This document shows positions 8,928 to 18,118 of a DNA stretch of 64,000 bases, piece by piece; position 1 is the stretch's first letter; each line of letters starts with the position of its first letter. The notes under the pieces are model-generated. The model was given only the letters and a program-made list of their open reading frames with translations. It did no database searches and was not told the DNA's origin. Both the position numbers and the translations under genes were made by a program. Origin of the DNA: Bacteroidetes bacterium B1(2017) (GTDB taxonomy: Bacteria; Bacteroidota; Bacteroidia; UKL13-3); contig NKJG01000002.1 in the NCBI GenBank assembly GCA_002256395.1, positions 566,333 to 630,332 of the forward strand. The letters run 5' to 3'.

Positions 8928-9797
8928 CTACTTCTCTTGTATATACATAAAAGGTCTGAACCCAATAAAAGCTCCACCCTTCTCCATATTTGGAAATTCA
9001 GGATCATTACTTTTTAATAATAGATAATGCCCTGGACTTATATAACTACCTCCTTTCGTTTGGCCAGTTACACTTGTATATTCAGAAACATTGCCTGCCA
9101 TGTGGTATAAACCAAAATCGTTTGGAGGATAATTGCCTACACAACGGGTGCTATAAATAGCTCCATCACTTCCTAAATCGCTGCCAAACCCAAGTGTATC
9201 GTAAATTAATTGTCCGCTGGCATTGCGTTTTATATTATACTCACCAACCGAAGCAAAATTGGCTAGGTATAGGCCTTTTTTATCCTTAAAAGTTAAGCCA
9301 CGCCAAGGGAAAACCTTCTTTTCATTTGGTTCGGGCAAATTACCAGTGGCTGCTTGTATCCAATCTTTTTCAGTAGGCAACCTAAACTCAACCTTCTTAT
9401 ATTTTCTATTTGGGTTGCTATTATAAACCTGAGTAAGCCATGCGCAATAAGCAGTTGCGCTTTCTTGTGAGACATTAACCACTGGAAAGGTTTTGTAAGC
9501 TTGATGCTGATAGTACACCCTAGTAAGAGGTTCATTATAAACCTGGGCATCCTTAAAGTAAGGGCTAAAATTCCAACCCGCAGAATCATAAATATACTGT
9601 TTATTCTCGGGGCTAGCAGCTAAAAACACCTGATAATCCTCGTTGGTGCACTCGCACATGCTGGCACAAAACTGAGTGTTTGGAATACTTAAATACGTTT
9701 CATTTACTTTCTTAACAAAGGCATCATACGATTGCGCTTGGGTGTTTAGCACACTAAAAAGAAATACAAGCAGGGGGATGATAGTTACTTTTTTCAT
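8928..9797 (-). CDS. Formylglycine-generating-enzyme-fold (SUMF1/GldK-like) exported protein
   Basis: The first ATG after the TTG at 9833 is at 9797 and gives a signal peptide (MKKVTIIPLLVFLFSVLNTQAQS); 289 residues. It has the FGE/SUMF1 fold signature: PVVNVSQESATAYCAWL, FRLPTEKDWIQAA, NDFGLYHMAGNVSEYTSV and KGGSYIS...GFRPF. True FGE converts a sulfatase cysteine to formylglycine using two C-terminal cysteines, but here the corresponding KGGSYISPGHYLL...FIGFRP stretch has none. It is more likely a structural relative (the T9SS/gliding proteins GldJ and GldK share this fold) or another SUMF1-type protein. It begins 36 bp after mutS and could be co-transcribed with it. Confidence 0.75.
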   Translation of the reverse strand: MKKVTIIPLLVFLFSVLNTQAQSYDAFVKKVNETYLSIPNTQFCASMCECTNEDYQVFLAASPENKQYIYDSAGWNFSPYFKDAQVYNEPLTRVYYQHQAYKTFPVVNVSQESATAYCAWLTQVYNSNPNRKYKKVEFRLPTEKDWIQAATGNLPEPNEKKVFPWRGLTFKDKKGLYLANFASVGEYNIKRNASGQLIYDTLGFGSDLGSDGAIYSTRCVGNYPPNDFGLYHMAGNVSEYTSVTGQTKGGSYISPGHYLLLKSNDPEFPNMEKGGAFIGFRPFMYIQEK

Positions 9798-9833
9798 ACC
9801 CCAATTACGTAAAAACGGTAAACTTATTGTCAA

Positions 9834-12437
9834 CTACTTTTCAAACAACTTCTTAAGCTCGTTTAATTTTAGCAGTGCCTCTATGGGCGAAAGGGTATTT
9901 AAATCTAGTTGTTGAAGTTGATCTTTTATGCCAATTAAAATAGGATCATCCAATTGAAACATGCTTAATTGGATCGGACTAACCTTTACTTTACCAAGCT
10001 CTTTGGCACTCATTTGCTCCCTACCCTTTTCAAGTTCTTTTAGCAATTCATCCGAACGAGTTAATACTGTTTTTGGAATACCCGCCATGCGTGCCACATG
10101 AATACCAAAGCTATGTTCGCTGCCACCTGGTTTTAGTTTACGTAAGAAAATGACCTTCTTATCTTGCTCCTTAACATTTACATGATAGTTCTTAATACCA
10201 TTGCCAGCTTGTTCTAATTCATTTAGCTCGTGGTAGTGGGTAGCAAAAAGAGTTTTGGCTTTATACGGGTGTTGGTTCAGGTATTCTGTAATAGCCCATG
10301 CCAATGAAATACCATCATAGGTAGAGGTACCACGGCCAATTTCGTCTAATAAGATTAAACTATTGGGAGATAGGTTATTTAAGATACTCGCTGTTTCAAG
10401 CATCTCTACCATAAAGGTACTCTCGCCACTCGACAAGTTATCGGAAGCACCAACTCTGGTGAAAATTTTATCTACAATACCCATTTGCGCCACCGCAGCG
10501 GGCACAAAACAACCTATTTGCGCCATGAGTACACATAAGGCCGTTTGCCTTAAAATAGCGCTCTTACCACTCATATTGGGACCAGTAAGGATAATTATTT
10601 GTTGAGTATCTTTATCTAAATAAATATCATTTGAAATATAGGGTTCGCCTACCGGCAATTGTTTTTCAATAACAGGGTGGCGCGCATCTTTCAGCATCAA
10701 CTCAAAGCCATCATGCAAGGTAGGTTTGCAGTATCTGTTACTTTCGGCCAATTGAGCAAACGAAAACAAACAATCAATTCGCCCAATAAGTTGAGCATTA
10801 CTTTGAATAGGAGTTACAATCTCTGCCAAGGAAGTTACCAATTCATTATACAGGCGCTCTTCTATGGCTGTTATCTTTTCTTCGGCACCTAATATTTGCT
10901 CTTCGTAATGCTTAAGTTCTTCGGTAATATAGCGTTCGGCATTGGTTAGGGTTTGCTTACGCATCCAATCTGTTGGAACCTTATCTTTATGTACATTGGT
11001 TACTTCTAGGTAGTACCCAAACACATTGTTATAAGCTATTTTTAAACTAGGTATTCCCGTTCGTTCTTGCTCCTTCTTTTGTAATTGCAGCAAATAATCT
11101 TTTCCTCCAAAAGCAATTTTTCGTAATTCATCTAAGTTGGCATCAATGCCTTCTTTTATAATATTTCCTTTGTTTGCTGTAAGCGGAGGTTCGGGCATTA
11201 ACATGGCATCTAGCTTTTCTACCACCCAGTTACAGGGATGAATTTGATCGGCCAAAGCATCAATTAAGGGATGGGCAAATTGCTTTAACAAAGCCTGCAT
11301 AGGCTCCATTAATTTTAATGAGCGGTTTAATTGTTGCAATTCGCGTGGACCAATACGGCGCATAGCCAATTTAGAAATTAACCGCTCTAAATCTCCAACT
11401 TGTCCAAGCGTATCCATAGCCTTTTTGCGAAGCTTCGAATTTAATTTAGCTTGCTCTACTACACTTAACCGTTCTTCAATAAGTACCCTATCTTTTAAAG
11501 GCATTACAAGCCAGCGCTTCAGCATACGCGCGCCCATTGGGGTAACGGTTTGATCCAAAACTTGAATTAACGGAACCCCATTTTCGTTGGCCGAACCAAG
11601 CAGTTCTAAATTGCGAATGGTAAACCTGTCGAGCCAAACATATTTTTCTTCGTTGATGCGCGAGATGCTTTGAATATGCCCAACTTGTTCATGGTGGGTT
11701 TCGTGCAAATAATGCAAACAAACACCCGCACTTATTATACCTAATTGTAATTCCTGAATACCAAATCCTTTTAAGCTTTGAGTATTAAAATGAGTGAGTA
11801 ATTTTTCATAGGTAAACTCGTGTTGAAAAATCCATTCATCGAGGGTATAGGTATAGAATTTATCACCAAATAAGTTTTTAAACTGAGGCAATTGTTTCTT
11901 AGAGACCAAGGTTTCGGAAGGCTTAAAACTTTGCAATAATTTATCGAGGTAATTATGCGGACCCTCAGTAACCATAAACTCTCCAGTAGAAATATCTAAG
12001 AATGCGATACCGCCTTTTTCTTCTTGCAAAAACACAGCAGCCAAATAATTATTGCTGCGATTATCTAATATTTTATCGTTGTAACTAACACCTGGCGTAA
12101 TCAGTTCTGTAACCCCACGTTTTACAATTTTCTTAGTTAATTTAGGATCTTCTAGCTGGTCGCAAATAGCTACGCGCTGGCCCGCTCTAACCAATTTAGG
12201 CAAATACGTATCTAATGAATGATGCGGAAAACCAGCTAATTCAATATGAGAGGCAGAACCATTGGCACGTTTAGTTAAAACGATACCCAATATTTGAGCC
12301 GTTTTAACGGCATCCTCACCAAAGGTTTCGTAAAAATCGCCTACCCTAAACAATAAAATAGCACCTGGATATTTTGTCTTAATTTCCAGGTATTGTTTCA
12401 TCAGCGGAGTTTCGCTCCCATCCACCTTTTTTGCCAT
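9834..12437 (-). CDS. mutS: DNA mismatch repair protein MutS
   Basis: 867 residues, the usual MutS length. It recognises base mismatches as a dimer and recruits MutL with ATP turnover. Visible landmarks: the mismatch-binding FYETFGEDA motif (Phe-x-Glu) near residue 35, TPLMKQYLEIK at the N-terminus, the connector and lever domains, Walker A GPNMSGKS at about 619-626, Walker B with LILLDEIGRGTSTYDG, and the ATHYHEL motif. ATG at 12437. The downstream FGE-fold gene begins 36 bp later. Confidence 0.97.
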   Translation of the reverse strand: MAKKVDGSETPLMKQYLEIKTKYPGAILLFRVGDFYETFGEDAVKTAQILGIVLTKRANGSASHIELAGFPHHSLDTYLPKLVRAGQRVAICDQLEDPKLTKKIVKRGVTELITPGVSYNDKILDNRSNNYLAAVFLQEEKGGIAFLDISTGEFMVTEGPHNYLDKLLQSFKPSETLVSKKQLPQFKNLFGDKFYTYTLDEWIFQHEFTYEKLLTHFNTQSLKGFGIQELQLGIISAGVCLHYLHETHHEQVGHIQSISRINEEKYVWLDRFTIRNLELLGSANENGVPLIQVLDQTVTPMGARMLKRWLVMPLKDRVLIEERLSVVEQAKLNSKLRKKAMDTLGQVGDLERLISKLAMRRIGPRELQQLNRSLKLMEPMQALLKQFAHPLIDALADQIHPCNWVVEKLDAMLMPEPPLTANKGNIIKEGIDANLDELRKIAFGGKDYLLQLQKKEQERTGIPSLKIAYNNVFGYYLEVTNVHKDKVPTDWMRKQTLTNAERYITEELKHYEEQILGAEEKITAIEERLYNELVTSLAEIVTPIQSNAQLIGRIDCLFSFAQLAESNRYCKPTLHDGFELMLKDARHPVIEKQLPVGEPYISNDIYLDKDTQQIIILTGPNMSGKSAILRQTALCVLMAQIGCFVPAAVAQMGIVDKIFTRVGASDNLSSGESTFMVEMLETASILNNLSPNSLILLDEIGRGTSTYDGISLAWAITEYLNQHPYKAKTLFATHYHELNELEQAGNGIKNYHVNVKEQDKKVIFLRKLKPGGSEHSFGIHVARMAGIPKTVLTRSDELLKELEKGREQMSAKELGKVKVSPIQLSMFQLDDPILIGIKDQLQQLDLNTLSPIEALLKLNELKKLFEK

Positions 12438-12503
12438 TGTTGCAAGATAAAATTAAAATTGAGAATTGGCAATTGAGATTTGATTTTGAGGACTAATCCT
12501 ATG

Positions 12504-13385
12504 CTAATCTTTGGCAAATCTTCGCTTAAAGAATGGATATGAAAACACGGCAAAAAGCAATACCGATGCGCCCAAGTAAAAACCTTTACTCATTAACTCA
12601 CTCTTTCCAAATATTAGAATAGAGAAAACAACTCCATAAATTGGCTCGAGATTATTGGTTATAATTACGGTTAGCGGGTCTATTTTCTTTAAAATCTCCA
12701 CACTAAGGGTAAATGCCAAAGTGGTACAGGCAATACTTAGTATAAGTAAGTAAATTAAATCGCCACCCATAGGAATAGCAATTGAACTTAATTTACCACT
12801 TAATCCTTGCAAAAAAACAATGGTTAATAAGGCCCCAAAAAACTCATAAAAGGTAATCTTACCTGCATCGTATTTTTGGATCAGCTTACCATTATAAATA
12901 CCAAACAGAGCAGCTGTAAGCGCAGCCAATATTCCATAGAAAATACCAATGGCATAAAAGCTCTCAAACTGCAGAATGACAAGCAAGCCCGCCACAATTA
13001 TGAGTCCATACAAAGCATCGCCCCAAAAGAACTTTTTCTTTAACAATATGGGTTGTAGAATACTGGCAAACAAAGTAATAATGCTGAACCCAGCTAGGGC
13101 AATGGATACATTTGAAACTTTAATAGCATGGTAAAAACAATACCAATGTAAACCAACCACCATTCCCCAAAAACCCAAAATGCCAAAGTCGCGCAGGGTA
13201 ATTTTTAAGGAGGCTCCTTTATATTTTAAATAGGCGTACAAACTAATTAGTGAAAACAGTAAGCGCCAAAACACCAAATCAAGGGCCTGAAAGGATATTA
13301 ATTTTCCTAAAACTGGAGTAAAACCCCATAGGAGAATAATAAAATGAAGGAGTAAATAATTATTGATTTTTAGCTTAGACCCCAT
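12504..13385 (-). CDS. EamA/DMT-superfamily transporter
   Basis: 293 residues with about ten hydrophobic segments in two halves, as in EamA (drug/metabolite transporter) permeases; typical features are the LLWGFTPVLGK start, FWRLLFSL in the first half and NLEPIYGVVFSILIFGKSE in the second. The substrate cannot be read from sequence; known members export amino acids, nucleosides or other small metabolites. ATG at 13385, only 3 bp after the LptF/G permease gene, so the two are co-transcribed. Confidence 0.9.
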   Translation of the reverse strand: MGSKLKINNYLLLHFIILLWGFTPVLGKLISFQALDLVFWRLLFSLISLYAYLKYKGASLKITLRDFGILGFWGMVVGLHWYCFYHAIKVSNVSIALAGFSIITLFASILQPILLKKKFFWGDALYGLIIVAGLLVILQFESFYAIGIFYGILAALTAALFGIYNGKLIQKYDAGKITFYEFFGALLTIVFLQGLSGKLSSIAIPMGGDLIYLLILSIACTTLAFTLSVEILKKIDPLTVIITNNLEPIYGVVFSILIFGKSELMSKGFYLGASVLLFAVFSYPFFKRRFAKD

Positions 13386-13388
13386 TCT

Positions 13389-14483
13389 TTATTTAGGTGC
13401 TTTTTTAAGTAGGTATAAGGCTATAAATAAGAATAATGTGGGTGGTATCCAAACAGCAATCCAAGGAGGCAACACCCCTGTATTTCCAGCGGTATTAAAT
13501 ATTTGTATAAGTAATAAATAGGAGAAGGTTAAGCCTATTCCAATTCCTAAATGAAAACCAACTCCTCCTCTACTTTTGCCACTTGAAACAGAGACTGCCA
13601 ATAAGGTTAAAATATAAAAGGCAACTGGCACAACCGTGCGTTTATACAACTCTACTTTATAAATATTAACCTTGGGATTTCCCTTTTCGGTTTCCTTACG
13701 GATATAATTATTCAACTCGGGGTTGGTCATGCTTGAAACCACTTTGGTTTTTTCAAAAAACTCATCTGGTTTTAAACTAAGCGTTGTATCCATGCGGGTG
13801 CCTTTTGAAATATGCTCTCGGTTGCCATCAAAAATTCTACGCGTATAGCCTTCAAATGTCCAACATTGTTTTTGGCGGTTCCATAATAAACGGTTGGCGT
13901 AAATACGTTCTTGCAATTTGCCCTCCTTAAAACTTTCTAGGTTAAAATTAAATCCAGAGCTATCAATATAATTAAACGATTCCATGTGGATTAGGTTCGA
14001 ATCGTTGAGCATATTATAGATATTGTTGTTTTGGGTTTGGTGACTTTCTCTGATCCAATTCTCTTCAAACTCCAATCGGTATTTATCGCAAATAGGAAGA
14101 AATTGGGTGTTTAAAACAATAAATAATACAAACAGAATGGTTGCCCCAATGAGGTAGGGTTTTAGGAACCTGCGATACGTTAATCCACTATTTAAGATGG
14201 CAATAATCTCTGTGTTTTGGGCCAACTTGCTATTAAAAAACAGGGTCGACAAAAACATAAACACCGAGCTAAACATTCCCATAAAGTATGGGATAAAAAA
14301 GATGTAATAATCAAACACCAACACATACAGAGAAGGTTTGCGTTTAATAAAATCGTCCATCTTTTCGCTAATATCTATAAAAATGGCAATAACAGAAAAC
14401 AGCAAAACCGAATAAAAGAAGGTTTGCAGGTATTTTTTAATAATATACCTATCTATTATGCCTATGCCAAGTTTTTCGAACAT
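13389..14483 (-). CDS. LptF/LptG family permease
   Basis: 364 residues. The N-terminus IIDRYIIKKYLQTFFYS and the MGMFSSVFMFLSTLFFNSKLAQNTEIIAILNSGLTYRRFLKP block match the YjgP/YjgQ family: two N-terminal TM helices, a periplasmic beta-jellyroll and four C-terminal TM helices. The family forms the inner-membrane part of the LptB2FG ATP-driven extractor that moves lipopolysaccharide to the LptC bridge. Bacteroidota carry more than one such gene, and I cannot say whether this is LptF or LptG. It follows tgt by 45 bp, an order I recall as common in the phylum. Confidence 0.92.
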   Translation of the reverse strand: MFEKLGIGIIDRYIIKKYLQTFFYSVLLFSVIAIFIDISEKMDDFIKRKPSLYVLVFDYYIFFIPYFMGMFSSVFMFLSTLFFNSKLAQNTEIIAILNSGLTYRRFLKPYLIGATILFVLFIVLNTQFLPICDKYRLEFEENWIRESHQTQNNNIYNMLNDSNLIHMESFNYIDSSGFNFNLESFKEGKLQERIYANRLLWNRQKQCWTFEGYTRRIFDGNREHISKGTRMDTTLSLKPDEFFEKTKVVSSMTNPELNNYIRKETEKGNPKVNIYKVELYKRTVVPVAFYILTLLAVSVSSGKSRGGVGFHLGIGIGLTFSYLLLIQIFNTAGNTGVLPPWIAVWIPPTLFLFIALYLLKKAPK

Positions 14484-14528
14484 GTTGTTTCTGCTGCTAT
14501 ACTCAAATATATTGCCAAAAGCTTACGC

Positions 14529-15647
14529 TTAAAGCTTATTCATTACAATAGGTAAAATTTGTTTCTTCCAATCCATAAAATCGCCGGCAATAATATGTTG
14601 CCTTGCTTCGCCAACTAACCACAAATAAAAGCTTAAATTTTGAATACTAGCAATGGTTGCGCCAAGCATTTCGTTGCATTTTATTAAATGTTTCAAATAA
14701 GCTTTTGAATACTCGGGTGTAAATAGGTCATCTACGGGCGAGTAATCATGTTTCCATTTCTCGTTCTTAATATTAATAATGCCCTTAGAGGTAAACAAAA
14801 AGCCATGACGCGCATTTCGAGTTGGCATTACGCAATCAAACATATCAATACCTAAGGCTATACACTCTAAAATATTTTCGGGAGTACCTACACCCATTAA
14901 ATACCTTGGTTTATCAGCAGGCAAATGCTCGCAAACCAATTCGGTCATTTCATACATTTGCTCATGGGGCTCACCCACACTTAAACCACCAATGGCATTA
15001 CCCGGCATATTTTGATCGGCAATAAATTTGGCCGAATCTATGCGTAAATCTTTGTATACACTGCCTTGCACAATGGGAAACAAATTTTGCTCCACCCCAT
15101 ATAGAGGTTCGGTTTCGTTGAACCTGGTAATACAACGTTGCAACCAACGATGGGTTAGGTTCATGGAGTCTTTGGCGTATTTGTACTCACATGGGTAAGG
15201 CGGACATTCATCAAAAGCCATAAAGATATCTGCACCAATGGTGCGTTGGATATCGGTAGCAATTTCTGGTGAGAAAAATATTTTGGAACCATCTAGGTGG
15301 GATCGAAACGAAACACCTTCTTCTTTAATTTTACGAATGGCACTTAAACTAAACACTTGGTAGCCGCCGCTATCGGTAAGCATGGGTTTATCCCAATTTA
15401 TAAATTTATGAATACCCCCAGCCTTATTTACAACCTCTAAACCTGGTCTGAGAAAAACGTGGTAGGTATTAGCTAAAATAATTTGAGCCTTAATACGCTC
15501 AGCTAATTGCTCTTGCGAAACAGATTTAACAGTTCCTTGCGTACCAACTGGCATAAAAATAGGCGTAAGTATTTGGCCTCTTCCGGTTTCTATCACTCCC
15601 GCTCTTGCCTTGCTAGCAGCATCTTTCTGAATCAATGAAAATTTCAT
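14529..15647 (-). CDS. tgt: Queuine/preQ1 tRNA-ribosyltransferase
   Basis: ATG at 15647 (MKFSLIQKDAASKARAG) rather than the longer frame from 15683, because the family starts there; 372 residues. Bacterial TGT exchanges guanine 34 for preQ1 in tRNAs with GUN anticodons (Asp, Asn, His, Tyr). Visible motifs: TPIFMPVGTQGTVKSV, LTDSGGYQVFSL with the Asp that acts as general base, FMAFDECPP, GGLSVGEP, RYLMGVGTPENI and FDCVMPTRNARHG with the nucleophilic Asp. The CxC...C...H zinc site of canonical enzymes is not obvious at the C-terminus, as is usual for the Bacteroidota form. tRNA-Asp(GUC), a substrate, is encoded at 37559. Confidence 0.95.
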   Translation of the reverse strand: MKFSLIQKDAASKARAGVIETGRGQILTPIFMPVGTQGTVKSVSQEQLAERIKAQIILANTYHVFLRPGLEVVNKAGGIHKFINWDKPMLTDSGGYQVFSLSAIRKIKEEGVSFRSHLDGSKIFFSPEIATDIQRTIGADIFMAFDECPPYPCEYKYAKDSMNLTHRWLQRCITRFNETEPLYGVEQNLFPIVQGSVYKDLRIDSAKFIADQNMPGNAIGGLSVGEPHEQMYEMTELVCEHLPADKPRYLMGVGTPENILECIALGIDMFDCVMPTRNARHGFLFTSKGIINIKNEKWKHDYSPVDDLFTPEYSKAYLKHLIKCNEMLGATIASIQNLSFYLWLVGEARQHIIAGDFMDWKKQILPIVMNKL

Positions 15648-15680
15648 GCGGGGCGAAGATAGGGAATTTGGGGGAAAAGG

Positions 15681-15815
15681 CATGGTGTTGCATGGCGTTG
15701 CATGGACGGGCGCGATGCTTCCTTAGGCTTGGTAAGACCTGCGGCGGGAAAGGGAATTTTGGCTTAGTTAAACAAAACCATGCCACACCATGCAATACCA
15801 TGCTATGCCATGCCT
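15681..15815. repeat. Inverted arrays of a 10-bp repeat
   Basis: Left arm at 15681-15705: CATGGTGTTG, CATGGCGTTG, CATGG. Right arm at about 15779-15814: four units of the type CCATGCAATA in the opposite orientation (CCATGCCACA, CCATGCAATA, CCATGCTATG, CCATGCC). The arms are about 70 bp apart and complementary, so a long slipped hairpin is possible. The spacer is GC-richer than its surroundings. It lies between the 3' end of porT and the start of tgt. Confidence 0.7.
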
Positions 15816-15820
15816 TCTTC

Positions 15821-16513
15821 TTACTCGAAGTGGAGAGAGAATTGAATAAGTTGTGGGGAGATGTTTTCGATAACGTTTGTGAAAATGTAACCATCGCGGT
15901 ACATGGCGTTGCCGAAGGTATTGCAGATTTTTATTTCGGGAGAGAATTTAAAATACTCAAAATACATATCGAGACCAAAGCCTGCTTCCCATCCATAGGT
16001 AAGTGGCACCAAAGAAACCACGGGATTTTGCAAGCCACGATTTTTCTTAACAGTAGAAGCAAAATCATAACTTACCCTACCCCCACCAATCACATACAAA
16101 CGTGTATTTTTTCTTCTATCCGATTTGTATTTAATAAGCAAACTACCGTCGCAATAGGCCGATTCTACTTTTACTTCTTTGGATCCACTTGGGAAATCGT
16201 ACACTAAATTACGTTGCACAAAGGATATTACGGGAGCCATTAATCTAATATCCCAATACTCGCCCAAACGCACATTGGTTATTGCTCCAAGGCCTATACC
16301 AGGAAAGTTTTTACTCGTCACATTTCTAATGGTGTCGTTTTGAAAATCGGGTTTCATATCAATTAACAAACGACCAGAATTGGTAGACAGCGTAAAGCCA
16401 AAATGGATAGGTTTGAGGTCAAACTGCTCCAAATTGCGCTGCGCATGCACTCCAATTGCCCCGAGGACAAATAGAAAAACAAGGCTTATTTGTCGGCTAT
16501 ATATAGCGAACAA
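15821..16513 (-). CDS. porT: Type IX secretion protein PorT (outer-membrane barrel)
   Basis: 230 residues with a signal peptide (SLVFLFVLGAIGVHAQ) and a beta-barrel pattern ending in a C-terminal aromatic strand (LIQFSLHFE). PorT/SprT is an outer-membrane component of T9SS, and its gene is often next to ubiE, as here. The body fits: RNLEQFDLKPIHFGFTLS and a conserved YGWEAGFGLDMYFEYFKFSPEIK. The start is TTG 16513; there is no in-frame ATG before the mature part, and a stop lies just upstream. It overlaps the end of ubiE by 28 bp, which suggests translational coupling. Confidence 0.82.
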   Translation of the reverse strand: MFAIYSRQISLVFLFVLGAIGVHAQRNLEQFDLKPIHFGFTLSTNSGRLLIDMKPDFQNDTIRNVTSKNFPGIGLGAITNVRLGEYWDIRLMAPVISFVQRNLVYDFPSGSKEVKVESAYCDGSLLIKYKSDRRKNTRLYVIGGGRVSYDFASTVKKNRGLQNPVVSLVPLTYGWEAGFGLDMYFEYFKFSPEIKICNTFGNAMYRDGYIFTNVIENISPQLIQFSLHFE

Positions 16514-17211
16514 GTGCCAAAAGTTAATGGTTTAACAATAATATCTTTGTACCCAGCTTCCTTCAAGAATGCAGCAAATTCTGCACCTTCAGGGAAATGC
16601 TTTACGCTTTCGGGCAGGTAGGTATACGCATTTTTACTATTGCTTACTAAATTGCCCATGATGGGCAGAATATAGGTAAAGTAAAAATTATACACTTGCT
16701 TATATGGGAAGGCATTAGGCTTTGAGAACTCCAGCACCACCAATCTTCCGCCCGGTTTTAATACCCGGTTCATTTCTTTTAAGCCTACAGCTAAGTTTTG
16801 AAAATTTCTCACACCAAAAGCAACGGTAATAGCATCAAATTTATTGTCTTCAAAAGGCAAGTTTTCACTATCGCCTTTCACCATACTAATTTTTTCTGAC
16901 CAACCTTTAGCAGCTATTTTTTCTCTGCCAAACACCAACATTTGCTCGGCAATATCTAGCCCAATAATATGATCTGGGTTAAGCTTCATAGCTTCTAGAG
17001 CCAAATCACCTGTACCTGTGGCAACATCTAAAATTTGTTTTGGTTGTAAAGGTTTAAGGTAAGAAATGGCCTTTTTGCGCCAGCCTTTATCAATACCCAT
17101 TGATAAAACCCTATTTAAAAAATCATATTTATGGGCAATGCTATTAAACATATCCTCTACCTGCTCTTTTTTGCTGGTAGTTAAACTAATATCTGGTTTT
17201 ACTTCTTTCAT
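16486..17211 (-). CDS. ubiE: Demethylmenaquinone methyltransferase UbiE/MenG
   Basis: The frame runs upstream to 17334, but the added 41 residues come from a repeat-rich spacer and do not look like protein; ATG 17211 gives MKEVKPDISLTTSKKEQVEDMF and 241 residues, the family length. It methylates demethylmenaquinone with S-adenosylmethionine in the last step of menaquinone synthesis. Motifs: YDFLNRVLSMGIDKGWRKKAI, the SAM-binding ILDVATGTGDLA, GLDIAEQML, and the RVLKPGGRLVVLEFSKP block. porT follows with a 28-bp overlap. Confidence 0.95.
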   Translation of the reverse strand: MKEVKPDISLTTSKKEQVEDMFNSIAHKYDFLNRVLSMGIDKGWRKKAISYLKPLQPKQILDVATGTGDLALEAMKLNPDHIIGLDIAEQMLVFGREKIAAKGWSEKISMVKGDSENLPFEDNKFDAITVAFGVRNFQNLAVGLKEMNRVLKPGGRLVVLEFSKPNAFPYKQVYNFYFTYILPIMGNLVSNSKNAYTYLPESVKHFPEGAEFAAFLKEAGYKDIIVKPLTFGTCSLYIADK

Positions 17212-17251
17212 CCGTTGGCGAAGATAATCTTTTTGAAGTTTAGAGCAAATT

Positions 17252-17344
17252 GGGCGGTTGGGAAGAGGGAGGATGGGCGCTGAGCGTTGGGCGTTGGGAG
17301 GAAGGCATGAAAGCGTGAGGCGTGAAGATGCCAAGAGCCAGGAG
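17252..17344. other. G-rich spacer upstream of ubiE
   Basis: The plus strand has four GGG runs at 17252, 17260, 17267 and 17275 spaced 4-5 bases apart, which fits the G-quadruplex pattern, then GCGTTGGGCGTTGGG and GCGTGAGGCGTGAAG near-repeats up to the stop of the next gene. It stands out from the AT-rich surroundings. It lies between the membrane protein gene and ubiE, on the template strand for ubiE. Confidence 0.5.
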
Positions 17345-18118
17345 CTAGAGGCCAGAAGCTTTCCTAAAAGGTTTGCCTTTTAGGGCTTGTGTTAGGGTTA
17401 AGGTGGCAAGAAGAGCATATATTAGAGTTAGGAGCATGGTGGCTAGGGTACTCTTAAATACATAGAATGAAAGGAATGGTAAAACCTGCAAGGCATGCAT
17501 GCCTATGAAATGTGCAATTCTTGGATCGCCAAATTTTGTACTCCAGTTTAAGATGGGAATTCCTGGGCCTCCATCTGGTCCACCAATGGTATGGGTAAGT
17601 TTTGAACCCATAAGGAAACCTTGAAAGGAAAAAACAACAAAAATTATCATACCAAAACGTATAGACCAAACATAGTAAATGGGCAATTCGGGAAACTCAT
17701 TTACGAAAAACAATACCCCAACATAAGCCGTGTAAAGAGTTACAATACTTGCTGCAATTGCCATTAAAGAGTATAGGGTAGCATATATGGGTGTGCTTAA
17801 ATTATAATGCGATAATTGCCCTTTGTTTGCTTGAATAGCAATATAAATTATCTCAAACCCCAATAGGATGATGACAGAATAATTGAACCAAACCACATTA
17901 AAAGAGGGCAAATAGTAGCAATACCAAGCCATTGCCCATGAGTAGAAAAAGGTTGACAAGGCAAATTTAAAGGGCTTATACCAGGCATTTACATTATACA
18001 CTTTGGTAGTAGTGAACCTAGTTAAGGCTAAAAACAAAAGCGCAAATAGTAAACAAATGGCTCCAAAATTAAATAAGGTTTCGTTTCTGGTTTGGAGTTC
18101 TAGTGAAAATTGAAGCAT
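17345..18118 (-). CDS. Multi-pass membrane protein of unknown function
   Basis: 257 residues with about seven hydrophobic helices. ATG at 18118. A loop near residues 175-205 is conserved-looking and polar (TIGGPDGGPGIPILNWS followed by GDPRIAHFIGMHALQVLPF), with a His pair that could bind metal or heme. I do not recognise the family. It is upstream of ubiE on the same strand but separated by the G-rich spacer, so linkage is uncertain. Confidence 0.75.
   Translation of the reverse strand: MLQFSLELQTRNETLFNFGAICLLFALLFLALTRFTTTKVYNVNAWYKPFKFALSTFFYSWAMAWYCYYLPSFNVVWFNYSVIILLGFEIIYIAIQANKGQLSHYNLSTPIYATLYSLMAIAASIVTLYTAYVGVLFFVNEFPELPIYYVWSIRFGMIIFVVFSFQGFLMGSKLTHTIGGPDGGPGIPILNWSTKFGDPRIAHFIGMHALQVLPFLSFYVFKSTLATMLLTLIYALLATLTLTQALKGKPFRKASGL

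Noticed and set aside
15635..16207. 190-codon plus-strand frame across the porT region
   Set aside because: Antisense to porT, starts in the repeat-rich spacer and has no recognisable domain.
17212..17334. 41-residue N-terminal extension of UbiE
   Set aside because: Derived from the G-rich spacer and unlike the family; ATG 17211 gives the normal length.
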